The notes: generated by a model not told the origin, from the letters alone. Shown: positions 24,365 to 33,440, counted from the first letter of the stretch. The stretch is DNA of 64,000 nt from Chlamydiales bacterium STE3 (GCA_011125455.1 VKHO01000025.1:62001-126000); one strand, 5' to 3'. Numbers and translations: made by a program.

Positions 24365-25978
24365 ATGTCAATGAGTAAGATAAATTTCAAAAAAAATAAG
24401 GAAAAGCCACTCATGCACGCTCCTACAAATCCACCACGATTAGAGGCAAATTTAAAAGAAATTGAGTCTGTTCAATCAAAAAAAAGATTTTATGCAAATG
24501 AGATTAAACCTAAGCTAATATCTTCAATCGCCAAAGAAATACTTGAAAATCAAGTTAACCTTACTAGTGATAATTATAAAAATGTATTTCGACTAGCAAA
24601 AATTCTAACACGCTCTGCGTCAGCCATTGGTTTCGAAGAAAATAGAAACCTAGTTGAGACGATAAAGGCTATTAGTACAGCAATATTTAAAGCAAAAGTT
24701 GAATTAAATTCTCATCGACGCTCAAGGACTTCTCGTTCCCAGGCCCCTCCTAGAAAAGAAAATCTTTTTCATTTGCTTGCAGCCAAAGGCGCATTTAGAA
24801 TTGTCCAAGCATTGACAGACCTTGATCCCAATCTGGCTTGTGATTTAAAAGACCATAGAGAAATGACGGCCTTAGCGTACGCTAAGGAGTCACAAGCTCA
24901 ATATGCTAACAGGGAAGAGGGCCCACGTGAGGGGCATAGAAAGATTATTAAACTTTTTACAGTTTTAAATTCTTTTTTATCCCAAAAGATTGTTGCAGGA
25001 AAAACCATTCGATGTACTAAGGGAAAGGACCCTAGCGTTAGTGAATTGATCGATCATATAGATAAAATGGGATTGAAAATTATTAATTCTTACCAATACC
25101 AAAACGTATCTTACCATTGCACAAATGTTTTTACCTATGCTGTCAGACCCTTTAGTGGGAGGTCTCTAATATTTGCGTTTGTGGAACACTCAGGCACACT
25201 TTATCCACGCCTATTTTGGCTCAGCAAATCACAAGCCATTTGGAGGAGGTTTGATAAAAGGTTTAAAAATTGGATAGGGAAGACAAGCAAGGGTGAAGGA
25301 CGTTTAGCCGTACCTATCGCAGTTAATATGCTTTTTTTCAAGATCTTTAATGAAAATTTAATTAAGGAATTACCCAGTAATAAAGATCCGGAGCCTTTTT
25401 TTAAACAGGTCATTTCTTGGAGCGCTAAAAGCAAATCCAAGAAAAGGAGCGATAAAGAGCAAGATGCAAGCGACTTAGATAAGACTGATATAGAAGCAAA
25501 TAGTGCGTCCGCAACCAAAGATAATTTGGAAGTTATTGGCCCCAGGAAATTACCTTCTAATCCAAGCAAAAACAACATGGTTAATATTGACTTGGATCCA
25601 GATTTTACTACTTGTCAATCATTACATTTAATTGAGAGTCCTTTTTACGGAAAATTAGTTGCTAGAACCTTTTTATCTTTTGACAAAACAATTCGTTACC
25701 TTTTTTTAGAGAATACAAACCGACAGGTGTTTTTAGCTGGAGCTGAATTTGTTAGAGAGAATGTAAATACAAGAGGAATAAATGAAAATTGGGTAGACTT
25801 GGGTAGCTTATCTCTTCCTCTAAAAGAATATCGTGGTCAATTTCACGCAAGTTTTTTAAACGAGTCTGATAAAGCTAAGATTGAACGAAAGATAAAAGTA
25901 GGATATGTATCTACATGGAATTACTTGCTTCAGATGCCTTTTATACAGGATTATTACCGGTCCCCTCGAGGGTCATGA
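24365..25978 (+). CDS. Unknown 537-residue protein with an ankyrin-like segment
   Basis: Not recognised as a whole. The N-terminal 130 residues are basic and helical. Residues about 135-165 (NLFHLLAAKGAFRIV followed by NLACDLKDHREMTALAYA) look like a degenerate ankyrin repeat pair. Two later segments share an alternating aromatic/strand pattern (ending in LFWLSKSQAIWRRF and LFLENTNRQVFLAG) and may be a duplicated beta-rich domain, separated by a charged low-complexity linker (KSKSKKRSDKEQDASDLD). There is no signal peptide or membrane span. An effector role is plausible for an ankyrin-bearing protein in an intracellular bacterium, but unproven. No Shine-Dalgarno is evident, and ATG at 24371 is an alternative start. 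Confidence 0.8.
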   Translation: MSMSKINFKKNKEKPLMHAPTNPPRLEANLKEIESVQSKKRFYANEIKPKLISSIAKEILENQVNLTSDNYKNVFRLAKILTRSASAIGFEENRNLVETIKAISTAIFKAKVELNSHRRSRTSRSQAPPRKENLFHLLAAKGAFRIVQALTDLDPNLACDLKDHREMTALAYAKESQAQYANREEGPREGHRKIIKLFTVLNSFLSQKIVAGKTIRCTKGKDPSVSELIDHIDKMGLKIINSYQYQNVSYHCTNVFTYAVRPFSGRSLIFAFVEHSGTLYPRLFWLSKSQAIWRRFDKRFKNWIGKTSKGEGRLAVPIAVNMLFFKIFNENLIKELPSNKDPEPFFKQVISWSAKSKSKKRSDKEQDASDLDKTDIEANSASATKDNLEVIGPRKLPSNPSKNNMVNIDLDPDFTTCQSLHLIESPFYGKLVARTFLSFDKTIRYLFLENTNRQVFLAGAEFVRENVNTRGINENWVDLGSLSLPLKEYRGQFHASFLNESDKAKIERKIKVGYVSTWNYLLQMPFIQDYYRSPRGS

Positions 25979-26000
25979 TTTAGTCGAAATACAGCAATCT

Positions 26001-26127
26001 CAATTTATAGCTTTTATGTAGTAGCCTCTCTTGCTGCTCGGCTGGTTATGGAGAAATATTTGCTTTGAGGGAGGCCTGCACTAAGGTGTGGCGCGTGAAA
26101 GCCTTTATCCCATAAAAGCTATAAAAA
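26001..26127. repeat. Small element bounded by 15-bp perfect inverted repeats
   Basis: TTTATAGCTTTTATG (26004-26018) is the exact reverse complement of CATAAAAGCTATAAA (26111-26125). AATCT occurs on both outer sides (25996-26000 and 26128-26132), which could be a 5-base target duplication, although it is AT-rich and could be chance. The interior is non-coding and partly self-complementary (GCCTCTC / GAGGGAGGC). It may be a MITE remnant or a structured RNA. Confidence 0.45.
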
Positions 26128-26130
26128 AAT

Positions 26131-26166
26131 CTATGATGCTTGCTGATAACAAGCAAGAAAGCATAG
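26131..26166. other. Hairpin next to the inverted-repeat element
   Basis: Outer stem CTATG/CATAG and inner stem CTTGCT/AGCAAG around a GATAACA loop. No U-run follows, so it is not a clear terminator. Confidence 0.4.
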
Positions 26167-26610
26167 TGTAATGCTGCCTTTTCCTTCTGTATAACTAGGT
26201 AGTTTCATAAGAAATTCTAATTTTTTTATTCTTTATAATTATCTTAGGCCGATGAATAAAAAATGATACACTTTCCTCTAAAAAAATTTTAAACTCTGGG
26301 AAGGTCAAAAAAATTATTTAATTAATGAAACCGCTACTCATGTTCTTTATCTTTATTTCTTGTTAAGGTTGTAAGCCATTATACTAATTTGTTGAATTTA
26401 GGCTAAATTCTAGGAAGTAATTCATCCTTACCTCAAAATTAAACCGCTATAATTTTTTCAGAAAAACTTTTCAATAACCCCTAATTAAAAATCCTCTATA
26501 AATTATTTGTAAGTAGAACCATTAAAAATATAAACCTAATTTCGAATACTAGATATTAAATTAAAAATATTAATATAATTATTATTATAATTTAATCATA
26601 GGTAACTACT

Positions 26611-27804
26611 ATGAATAGTATCGATTCAGGTTTAAGTAGTACAAATCCAGGAACACCAGTTACTAAGGAACAATCTGAGAAAAAAGCTGATAAAACTCTT
26701 ATTGAAAAAGCTATCGAAGGAGTTAAAGAACATTCATCCTCCCTCCAAGGAACTATTCCCCCTGTTCCCACCTCTACTAATCAAGCCAAAATCGAAGAAA
26801 CATTACAATCTCTACCCTCTCATGTTAGGGAGTCAATATCAATAGCCTCTATTGAAAAAATAGATTGGGAAGAATTGGCTTCCCTTCCTGAAGAAGATCA
26901 AGCTTTCGTTCATTTTGCTAATAGTATGATGATTAATGGGATTATTTGTAGAGAACGCGCTAATCAACTCGGGTTGCTTCAAGTCAGTTCGTTAGATAAA
27001 AACCTTCGACCGGAGAAGGAAGTAGAAGTCAATGCTTATAAATCCTCTCAAGGGATTACAAAAAGTTTGTTTGACCCTGCTAAAGGAGCTATCTCTATTT
27101 TACTTGAAAGAAAAAACGATTCTCCCAATGTAGATTATGCTCCTTTAACTCCAGAACAGGAAGCAAAACTTAGTTCGATGGGGCCTCTTGCTGCCGTAAT
27201 GAGAAGTTCAATATTGAAAAATAGTCCTTTAATGCTTAAGGGAGAACCTCAAGAGATACATGAGATAATAGAAGAGCTTTCTAAGCGTGCCCATGCAGGC
27301 ATACTCATTATAATCGATCCAAATGATTTAGAACTTAAAAATAATGAAGATCAAAAAATAGAAGATGTTAAAGGTTCTCTTAATCATAGTTGGATCGAGA
27401 GATCACTCCCAGATCAACCTTGCCTGGAAGTCAAGATAAATGCCAATATCGCTGCCTCAAGTTTCAGCTTAATTCTTTTGCCGAAGCATTATAAACCCTA
27501 TAAGAAATTTTTTGTTCTTCAGGAACCCATTAAATTTGTGGATTCGGTTGAAAGTGAAATTACCTACAATTTCCCTCCCCCCGAACCTATGAGAGATAGG
27601 ACCAATACCAGTGTGAAGGTTCCCTTATTACACCCTAATTTTGAAAAGGAAGCCCAAGAATATTTGCAAGAAATGCAGAAGACTACTCACCCCTCTTACA
27701 TCATTCAACATGTGGGTAAAGGACCTAGACCAAATGATCCAATGTTCACAGATTATTGGTCTCAGGTTAGCCCTGAACATTATAAGGAATGGCTATCTAA
27801 ATAA
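26611..27804 (+). CDS. Unknown 397-residue protein of the accessory island
   Basis: Not recognised. The N-terminal 70 residues are Ser/Thr/Lys-rich and probably disordered (IDSGLSSTNPGTPVTKEQ), a common look for secreted chlamydial effectors. There is then a helical region (HVRESISIASIEKIDWEELA) and a C-terminal alpha/beta region (LKVKINANIAASSFSLILLPK-like strands). No signal peptide, membrane helix or catalytic motif was identified. A perfect -10 hexamer lies only 19 bases before the start. The stop codon sits in an 8-bp hairpin (27791-27812) that may help end transcription against the convergent gene. Confidence 0.78.
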   Translation: MNSIDSGLSSTNPGTPVTKEQSEKKADKTLIEKAIEGVKEHSSSLQGTIPPVPTSTNQAKIEETLQSLPSHVRESISIASIEKIDWEELASLPEEDQAFVHFANSMMINGIICRERANQLGLLQVSSLDKNLRPEKEVEVNAYKSSQGITKSLFDPAKGAISILLERKNDSPNVDYAPLTPEQEAKLSSMGPLAAVMRSSILKNSPLMLKGEPQEIHEIIEELSKRAHAGILIIIDPNDLELKNNEDQKIEDVKGSLNHSWIERSLPDQPCLEVKINANIAASSFSLILLPKHYKPYKKFFVLQEPIKFVDSVESEITYNFPPPEPMRDRTNTSVKVPLLHPNFEKEAQEYLQEMQKTTHPSYIIQHVGKGPRPNDPMFTDYWSQVSPEHYKEWLSK

Positions 27805-27829
27805 AGATAGCCCTGTATTCAGGACAAAT

Positions 27830-28534
27830 TTACTGTGCCCAAAGAGGAGCAATCTTTCGCCCTGCTTTGCCTTTGGTATCAGTTAAATAGCTAATCTGAT
27901 CAATTTGAGTAGGATAATCGTTAGCAAGGATCTTTTTTAGACACTTTCTAGGTTTATCACTGTATAAATAACCAAGTCTTTGGCTAACAATTTCTGCAAT
28001 AGGTTTTTTAGCTTGTCGGATTGTCAATTGCATTAGCGTTGATTCAGAAGGGATTTTTAACGTTTTAGCAAAGTATAACGTTAAAAAGGCGTCATCTGTT
28101 GCCTTCTCTTCGATTGTTTTACTATATTCTTTAAGAATATCTCTCGCTAACTTATCAATCTCGGTATGTGTTTCTATTTTCGCATGATCTTGTGCTTTAA
28201 ATTTTGTATAAATAGCCTCCAATTCCTGTTCTAATTTACTTTGATCGGCATAGGACTTTGAAATGTTATTATCCAGCCAGTCATGAAAAAAGCGATGAGA
28301 ATTTTCCGGAGCTACTACTAGATACCAATTGGCAATTTCTTCTGTGGGAAGCTTGTTTAATACTTCAATGGGGAGATCGGGATCTGCCTTGTGTAACAAT
28401 TTTGCAAAAGCATCTTTGCAGACAGCCGCTGCTTTAATTTGTGGTGGTGGAATGTCCATAAAATCTATTTTTGCTTTTTTATAATGCAATTGGATCTGGG
28501 GAGAGCCATCCCCCTTTGATAGAAAATTTACCAT
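27830..28534 (-). CDS. Unknown 234-residue helical protein
   Basis: Not recognised. A soluble, charged and largely helical protein after a short N-terminal strand region (PQIQLHYKKAKIDFMDIPPP). The C terminus is basic (KPRKCLKKILANDYP, KGKAGRKIAP). It has no signal peptide or membrane segment. It is convergent with the 397-residue gene, 25 bases away. The codon pattern looks coding, and the neighbours are equally orphan-like. Confidence 0.7.
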   Translation of the reverse strand: MVNFLSKGDGSPQIQLHYKKAKIDFMDIPPPQIKAAAVCKDAFAKLLHKADPDLPIEVLNKLPTEEIANWYLVVAPENSHRFFHDWLDNNISKSYADQSKLEQELEAIYTKFKAQDHAKIETHTEIDKLARDILKEYSKTIEEKATDDAFLTLYFAKTLKIPSESTLMQLTIRQAKKPIAEIVSQRLGYLYSDKPRKCLKKILANDYPTQIDQISYLTDTKGKAGRKIAPLWAQ

Positions 28535-29023
28535 AAATTACCTGAATTATATTGTTAATTAACAGAAAACTAAAATAATTGCATACTTTAGATGCTTCAA
28601 TTTTTAGTTTATTTATTTTCCAAAATATTGTTTTAGTTATATTACCATAACTTGTCAAAAATAACCATATGCTTAAGCGTAAATAAACCAAAGGAGGTTC
28701 TGGCAATCTCAGGGCCTGTGTTAATTTACATATTGTTCTATCCTTGTTTACATAGTGGGTTATAACTAAAAGTATAGGCCTATCGGTGTAAAAGTAAATT
28801 TTTAGGTTGAAGCCCAATCTTTCTATCTTTTCTGGATTCTTGGAATTGCCTCTGCAGGAGGGGTAGAAGATCTACCGTTTGATGTACAGCTGTTTTACAT
28901 TTCCACAATGATAAGAAAAAGCATCTTAATTTTTTACACAACAAGCCGAAATAATTTAAAGCCCTATTTATTGAAGCTCTCAATAAAAAAGAAAAGGATC
29001 TTATTACAAGTTGTCTTAAACTT
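28535..29023. other. Region upstream of the BTB gene, possibly degraded coding sequence
   Basis: 489 bases without an intact gene. The frame of the BTB gene continues open for 23 codons before its ATG (to a stop at 28952-28954), and the residues there (ALNKKEKDLITSCLKL) look protein-like. Earlier sequence in the same frame is interrupted by stops. This may be the decayed 5' part of a longer gene. No promoter or RNA gene is clear. Confidence 0.4.
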
Positions 29024-29614
29024 ATGAATCGGAAGGATCTAAATAACATCTTAAAAAGCTGTGGTAATTTCAAACTAAAGTTTGGCCGCAAAGAAATCTT
29101 TTCTCATACATCAATCTTGGAAATTTTTTTTCCAGACTACTTTGATCGAGTGTTTGCATCTCAGATGCGCGAAGTGAGGCAGGGCAAAATTGATTTGCCA
29201 GACAATGAGTTTGATTGCTTCCAAACAGCTTTGAATATGCTAATTTTTGATAAAATGGTAAGTGTCAATGAAGATAATTTGGTTAAATATTTAGAATTTT
29301 CCGATAAATACCAATTCCTGCCTTTCACAGCTCAATGCGAAAAATTTATCTTAGGTCATTTTGAGGAAATTGATGTTAAGGATATTGTGAAATTGGCAGA
29401 CCTTTATCACTTAGAGGCGGTTAAGCCCATTCTAATTCAAAAAATCATGCAAAAAGAATTGCTAGGACATGTTATGAAGCATAGTTTGTTTGTAAGCAGC
29501 TTTATGAATAAAAATGTAGCCACTTGGCCAGATGCAAATGAGATGAGTCCTCAAGCCGAAACATTCATCCGCAATGCGAAGCAACAAGAAAAATTCAAAG
29601 GGGCAACTGACTGA
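29024..29614 (+). CDS. BTB/POZ-domain protein, candidate ubiquitin-pathway effector
   Basis: A 196-residue protein with a eukaryotic-type BTB fold: FKLKFGRKEIFSHTSILEIF (A-strand region and the buried histidine), YFDRVFASQMREV, KIDLPDNEFDCFQTALNML, then the helices LVKYLEFSDKYQF and AQCEKFILGHF. A BACK-like helical tail follows. BTB proteins recruit substrates to Cullin-3 ubiquitin ligases. Amoeba-associated chlamydiae are known for large BTB and F-box families. Here it is short and single, in an island of orphan genes, and may be a truncated member because open frame continues upstream of ATG. Secretion cannot be seen from sequence. Confidence 0.85.
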   Translation: MNRKDLNNILKSCGNFKLKFGRKEIFSHTSILEIFFPDYFDRVFASQMREVRQGKIDLPDNEFDCFQTALNMLIFDKMVSVNEDNLVKYLEFSDKYQFLPFTAQCEKFILGHFEEIDVKDIVKLADLYHLEAVKPILIQKIMQKELLGHVMKHSLFVSSFMNKNVATWPDANEMSPQAETFIRNAKQQEKFKGATD

Positions 29615-30456
29615 AGAGACAGGACGTATTTATCGGTGACGTAAAGACATAAAGATCTTTCATCGCCTACGACGCTATTTAAGCGCCTTTTGAAAAGTGC
29701 TTTTAATTAGAACTAAAATCGCATCTTAATAAACAGTAGCCAATAGTTCATGGAGAATCAGGGCTTCTTTAATTTCTCTCCAAAAATGTCAATGAGTTGA
29801 AATATCAACTTATTGGAGGTAGCAATACAACTATGTCAACGCCTTTTTAGAAAGTTCCCTTTTCTTGATGATGGCTTTGTTAATGAAGAGACCTTTATCA
29901 CCCCTATTGAAAATGTAGCAAGAGGGAGGAGTCTGAGCCATTTTAGAACTGCAGTGGAAGAAGCAGTAGGTGGTGTTTTCAATAAATCGATATTTTTTGA
30001 GCCATAGCGTAAAAAAGCTTTATAAATTTATTTTTGTAAATTTAATTATGAAAAAGCAAAAAACTTTACTATTTTTATAGACCAAATTCAGAGTTCTTCT
30101 TTCCTGTCATTCATCTGTAAGGTGTGCCTCTAGAAATTCTCAGCTTTTTAGGGACCCTCTCATGTTCAATTCGTTTTTTAAAAAGGTATTCCTGTAAATC
30201 CTTTTTTTTTAAAATACTTGTTCAATTGTTTATACACAGGTCTCATTTATTAAATTAATTAAAAAGGGTTCCACGTAGTCAAGCTGGGAGGATCTGTGAG
30301 AAGAAGAAATTCTATCTTCTTATTTTCACACCAAAAAAGTATGAAATCTTTGTAAATAAACGCTGATTTGAACTTCGTTTGTTTACAGCCCACTACTTTT
30401 GAGCAAAGAGGATCCAAGACGAAGTGACGAGATGCTTAGGCCAAAACAGGAAATAG
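29615..30456. other. Long gene-poor region with a possible gene remnant
   Basis: 842 bases of AT-rich DNA. A TTG-initiated 64-codon frame at 29813-30007 (containing FLDDGFVNEETFITPIENV) has coding-like composition and a GGAGG directly over its start, but its upstream extension is stopped by TGA and no family is recognised. I treat it as a remnant, not a confirmed gene. The rest shows small hairpins only (AGTTGA/TCAACT near 29793). Confidence 0.4.
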
Positions 30457-30936
30457 ATGGTTTATTTAACAGAATATTGGGATGACGAGGACGATGAACC
30501 CTCAAATGAGGGAATTTATGCGGAAGATTTAGACAGCAAAAAGATGTGCTGGTTTAAAAAAGATAGCTCAGTGGCACATTCTAAAATTCCCTCCCTACTT
30601 GAATCAGAGGTTAAAATTGATGAGGAACCTGCAAGGCAGCATATTTACAAAAAAGCTTTAAAATCCAAGATGTGCCAATGCAAACAGGAATGTTGGGATG
30701 CTCTGACAGATATTGTACATCCAAGCTATGTACGCAAAATATCCCAAATACTCGCCTATGCGTATGAACAAGAAAATTTAGTTGCGTTAAGTGTCGCTTC
30801 AGAATTCAACTTAGATCAATTTAATTTTTTAGCCATTCTCGAAAAAGAAAAAGTTTTTGAGGAGGAACTTTTAGAATATTTGGACACCTCTCCAGAAGAG
30901 CCATTTGGGGAGAATTCAAACAAAGATGAATCATAA
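30457..30936 (+). CDS. Unknown acidic 159-residue protein
   Basis: Not recognised. A strongly acidic N terminus (EYWDDEDDEPSNEG) and acidic C terminus (EYLDTSPEEPFGENSNKDES) flank a central helical part with several cysteines (KSKMCQCKQECWDAL). There is no signal peptide or membrane span. The Cys cluster could bind metal, but spacing matches no standard finger. It is isolated between gene-poor stretches at the right side of the island. Confidence 0.65.
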   Translation: MVYLTEYWDDEDDEPSNEGIYAEDLDSKKMCWFKKDSSVAHSKIPSLLESEVKIDEEPARQHIYKKALKSKMCQCKQECWDALTDIVHPSYVRKISQILAYAYEQENLVALSVASEFNLDQFNFLAILEKEKVFEEELLEYLDTSPEEPFGENSNKDES

Positions 30937-31326
30937 GCTCGCACATTTTCAAGCTGTTTTTGGCAATTAATAGCAGTTTTCCAATGATAAATTTAAATTC
31001 AGAACCTACTTACATAGCTCTTAAGCGCATGCAGAATAGTCCAAAGCCTCTTCTCCAATTCTTCATTAAGCTCTAAATAATTAGAACAAACCCAAGCTTC
31101 CAATGGGCAGTATGGGAAAATAGCAATTACAAGATCAGCCAAGATCTAAATTTGAAAAATTGAATTTTTTAACACAGCCTACTTTCGATTACCTCATTTC
31201 TTATAAAATTAGAGTTCAAGTCAAATTGGGGAACTTTTTCAAGTTGAAAATTGCGCTTTGCTTTTATCCACAATGACAAAAAAAGCAATTTTAGTTATTA
31301 TCTATCTTTTAATTTGGTGATTTAAA
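30937..31326. other. Gene-free right edge of the accessory island
   Basis: 390 AT-rich bases before yggT. It contains one perfect DnaA-box match (TTATCCACA, 31264-31272), not part of a cluster. A 47-codon open stretch on the minus strand (about 31000-31143) may be a decayed gene end. Nothing else is recognised. Confidence 0.45.
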
Positions 31327-31575
31327 ATGCTTACACAAATGATTTCACTTTTGTTTCAAGTTTACATGATCATGCTCTTTGTCCGTATTCTTGGATCATG
31401 GGTGCCTGAATTTCAGACAACAAAACCGATGCTATTTGTGGCCTACTATACGGATCCCTACTTGAATCTTTTTAGAAGAGTGATTCCCCCCTTGGGATTT
31501 ATCGATATTAGCCCTATCTTCGCCTTTTTAGCGCTGCAGCTTCTCAGAGGGTTCTTTTTGAGTCTCGCCCTATGA
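31327..31575 (+). CDS. yggT: YggT-family membrane protein
   Basis: An 82-residue integral membrane protein with two hydrophobic helices. The family core RILGSWVPE followed by YTDPYLNLFRRVIPPLGFIDISPI is clearly present. YggT proteins are linked to osmotic shock or, in other bacteria, cell-division positioning, and their exact role is unsettled. The stop overlaps the start of dus (ATGA), so the two are translationally coupled. Confidence 0.9.
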   Translation: MLTQMISLLFQVYMIMLFVRILGSWVPEFQTTKPMLFVAYYTDPYLNLFRRVIPPLGFIDISPIFAFLALQLLRGFFLSLAL

Positions 31576-32540
31576 ATAAGGCTTTTCGGCTTGGTAATCT
31601 CACTCTTCCATCGAATATTTTTTATGCCCCGCTTGCCGGCTGCTCTGATTTTCCCTTTCGCAAGATGTCAGCAAAATACCGTCCAGGGCTTATGTACTGT
31701 GAAATGGTTAAGATGGACGCTATCGTACGCAATGATTCCAACACCTACCATTTGCTCGACTATGATGTCAGTATGCATCCTATTGGCGGGCAGCTCTGTG
31801 GGTCAAAACCGCAGATTGCAGGCCAAGCTGCCAAAATTATTGAAGACCTTGGATTTGATGTTGTCGATTTAAATTGTGGTTGCCCTGTGGATAAGATCAC
31901 AAAGGATGGTAGTGGATCCGGAATGCTAAAAAATCCCAAATTAATTGGTGAAGTGATTGCCAACATGGTTGCTGCTGTAAAAATTCCTGTTACGGTGAAA
32001 ATACGTGCAGGGTGGGATGAAGAATCCATTATCGCCTCCGAGATCACAAAGATTGCTGAAGAAGCAGGAGCACAAGCGATTTGTATTCACGGAAGAACAC
32101 GCGAACAAGCCTACAAAGGCCCTGCGAATTGGGATCATATCAAGGCATGCAAACAAGCTGCAAAAAAGATTAAAGTGATAGGCAACGGAGATGTGTTTGA
32201 TGCCCAAGCCGCTTTAAATATGTTTGACCAAACAGGCTGCGATGCAGTCTTAGTCTCACGCGGAACTCTTGGACAGCCCTGGATTGCGGAAGACATCTAC
32301 CAACTTCGCGACAATCAAACCATCAAAGAAAGATCATTAGCTGAGACAAAGCAGGAACTTTTAGAACATTTTGAGGAAACTCTCCGCTATCATAATGAGA
32401 GGCGTACAGTGATTGAAATGAGACGTGTTGGCTGTTGGTATCTTAAAAAGTCTTCTAATACAAAAAGTTTTCGTGAAAAAATTAGCAAAGCACAAAATAT
32501 TCAGGAAGTTCGCGAACTCATTTTAACCCTTGAGGGGTAG
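31572..32540 (+). CDS. dus: tRNA-dihydrouridine synthase
   Basis: A 322-residue FMN enzyme reducing uridines in the tRNA D-loop. The TIM-barrel landmarks are APLAGCSDFPFR at the N terminus, QLCGSKPQIAGQAA, DLNCGCPVDK (with the catalytic Cys, near residue 99), VKIRAGWDE, IHGRTREQAYKGPANW, IGNGDVFD and VSRGTLGQPWI. It corresponds to CT644 of C. trachomatis. The start overlaps yggT and the stop is 3 bases before acyP, forming a three-gene unit. Confidence 0.96.
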   Translation: MNKAFRLGNLTLPSNIFYAPLAGCSDFPFRKMSAKYRPGLMYCEMVKMDAIVRNDSNTYHLLDYDVSMHPIGGQLCGSKPQIAGQAAKIIEDLGFDVVDLNCGCPVDKITKDGSGSGMLKNPKLIGEVIANMVAAVKIPVTVKIRAGWDEESIIASEITKIAEEAGAQAICIHGRTREQAYKGPANWDHIKACKQAAKKIKVIGNGDVFDAQAALNMFDQTGCDAVLVSRGTLGQPWIAEDIYQLRDNQTIKERSLAETKQELLEHFEETLRYHNERRTVIEMRRVGCWYLKKSSNTKSFREKISKAQNIQEVRELILTLEG

Positions 32541-32543
32541 CTC

Positions 32544-32822
32544 GTGGCTGAATTAGAAATGCATGTTCTCGTTTCAGGAAGAGTGCAGGGCGTGGGCTTT
32601 AGATACAAGACCCTTTCGCATGCTCAAAGGCTAGGCTTAAAAGGGTTTGTTCGCAATCTTCCCAACGGCAAAGTGGAAATCCTTGCCCAGGGTAAAGAAG
32701 AGGATTTAAAAAAACTTTTGCTTCTTCTAAAGACGCAAGTGGGTCCCGCACTTATTCAAGACATCGAAAAGAAAGTGTCTCCTATTCAAGAAAAACTTTC
32801 CGATTTCTCCATCAAAAAATAG
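32544..32822 (+). CDS. acyP: Acylphosphatase
   Basis: A 92-residue enzyme hydrolysing acyl phosphates. The active-site loop SGRVQGVGFRYKTL (residues 10-23, with the phosphate-binding Arg) and the Asn in GFVRNLPNGKVEI are both present. The start is GTG, 3 bases after the dus stop. Length is the family norm. Confidence 0.95.
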   Translation: MAELEMHVLVSGRVQGVGFRYKTLSHAQRLGLKGFVRNLPNGKVEILAQGKEEDLKKLLLLLKTQVGPALIQDIEKKVSPIQEKLSDFSIKK

Positions 32823-32870
32823 AAAACTTGGCTTCTTCTGTTTGCCAAAGCTCCCTAATTAAAGGGCGTT

Positions 32871-33440
32871 TTAATCATCGGCTTGTTGATTCAGTAAGGG
32901 CGTTAGCCACCAAGCAAAGGAAGAAGTAGTGAGAAGCTCTTCGGCTATTTTATGCGCTAAAGTGAGTGTAAGCCGTTTTTTGGCATTATCAAGCCATTCT
33001 TTAGCTAAACCATTGCCTCTTTCAAGTTCTCCTTTTAACACAAGCATGAGTTCAATCTGATCTGCATCATGAGCAATCTGTGATTCAAGGGTCTCTTTTT
33101 GGCGGTATTCTTCGTGAAGCTTATAAATTTCTTCGCCGATTCGGCATTCCGACTTGAGATCTTCTAATACTTTTATCTCATCAGCTGAAACATAGCGTTT
33201 GTTTACATAATTTAGATCACCTGTCCTAGCTTCAGGAAGGTCATGAAGAAGGCACATCAGCAATAATTTTTTTTCATCGATAGGCTGTTCAATTTCTTTA
33301 GAAAGGGCATAGGCGATTAAGGTCATTCTAAAGCTATGTGCAGCGACGCTTTGCTTACCACTCCCTAAAAAGGCGAAGCCCGATCGGGGAATGGTATCAA
33401 GCATGCCGATCTCATGAAAAAGATGTATAAGGTCTTTCAT
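32871..33440 (-). CDS. HD-domain hydrolase, YfbR/HDDC2-like
   Basis: A 189-residue metal-dependent phosphohydrolase with HD motifs: VAAHSFRMTLIAYAL (first His, near residue 36), LLHDLPEARTGDL (the HD pair, near residue 69) and AHDADQIELML (distal Asp, near residue 125). This arrangement matches 5'-deoxynucleotidase YfbR and HDDC2, which dephosphorylate dNMPs. It is a single gene, convergent with acyP and divergent from the respiratory cluster. Confidence 0.9.
   Translation of the reverse strand: MKDLIHLFHEIGMLDTIPRSGFAFLGSGKQSVAAHSFRMTLIAYALSKEIEQPIDEKKLLLMCLLHDLPEARTGDLNYVNKRYVSADEIKVLEDLKSECRIGEEIYKLHEEYRQKETLESQIAHDADQIELMLVLKGELERGNGLAKEWLDNAKKRLTLTLAHKIAEELLTTSSFAWWLTPLLNQQADD

Larger units (their letters stand above)
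25979..26610. other. Gene-free AT-rich region with structured repeats
   Basis: 632 bases between two unknown genes. The left third carries a 127-base inverted-repeat element and an adjacent hairpin. The rest is very AT-rich, with TATAAT at 26586-26591 shortly before the next ATG. No coding frame was found. Confidence 0.55.

Noticed and set aside
28780-29091. Minus-strand frame of 103 codons rich in Leu, Phe and Arg
   Set aside because: It is the reverse of the BTB gene start and its upstream region, with composition typical of an antisense frame.
29813-30007. Possible 64-residue gene starting with TTG
   Set aside because: Coding-like composition, but a stop just upstream and no homologue I recognise; kept only as a note in the gap.
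31000-31143. Minus-strand open stretch of about 47 codons containing NEELEKRLWTILHALKSY
   Set aside because: Bounded by stops, no start or ribosome-binding site, and no recognisable family; at most a gene remnant.
31264-31272. Perfect DnaA-box match TTATCCACA upstream of yggT
   Set aside because: Single site without neighbours; expected by chance in AT-rich DNA.
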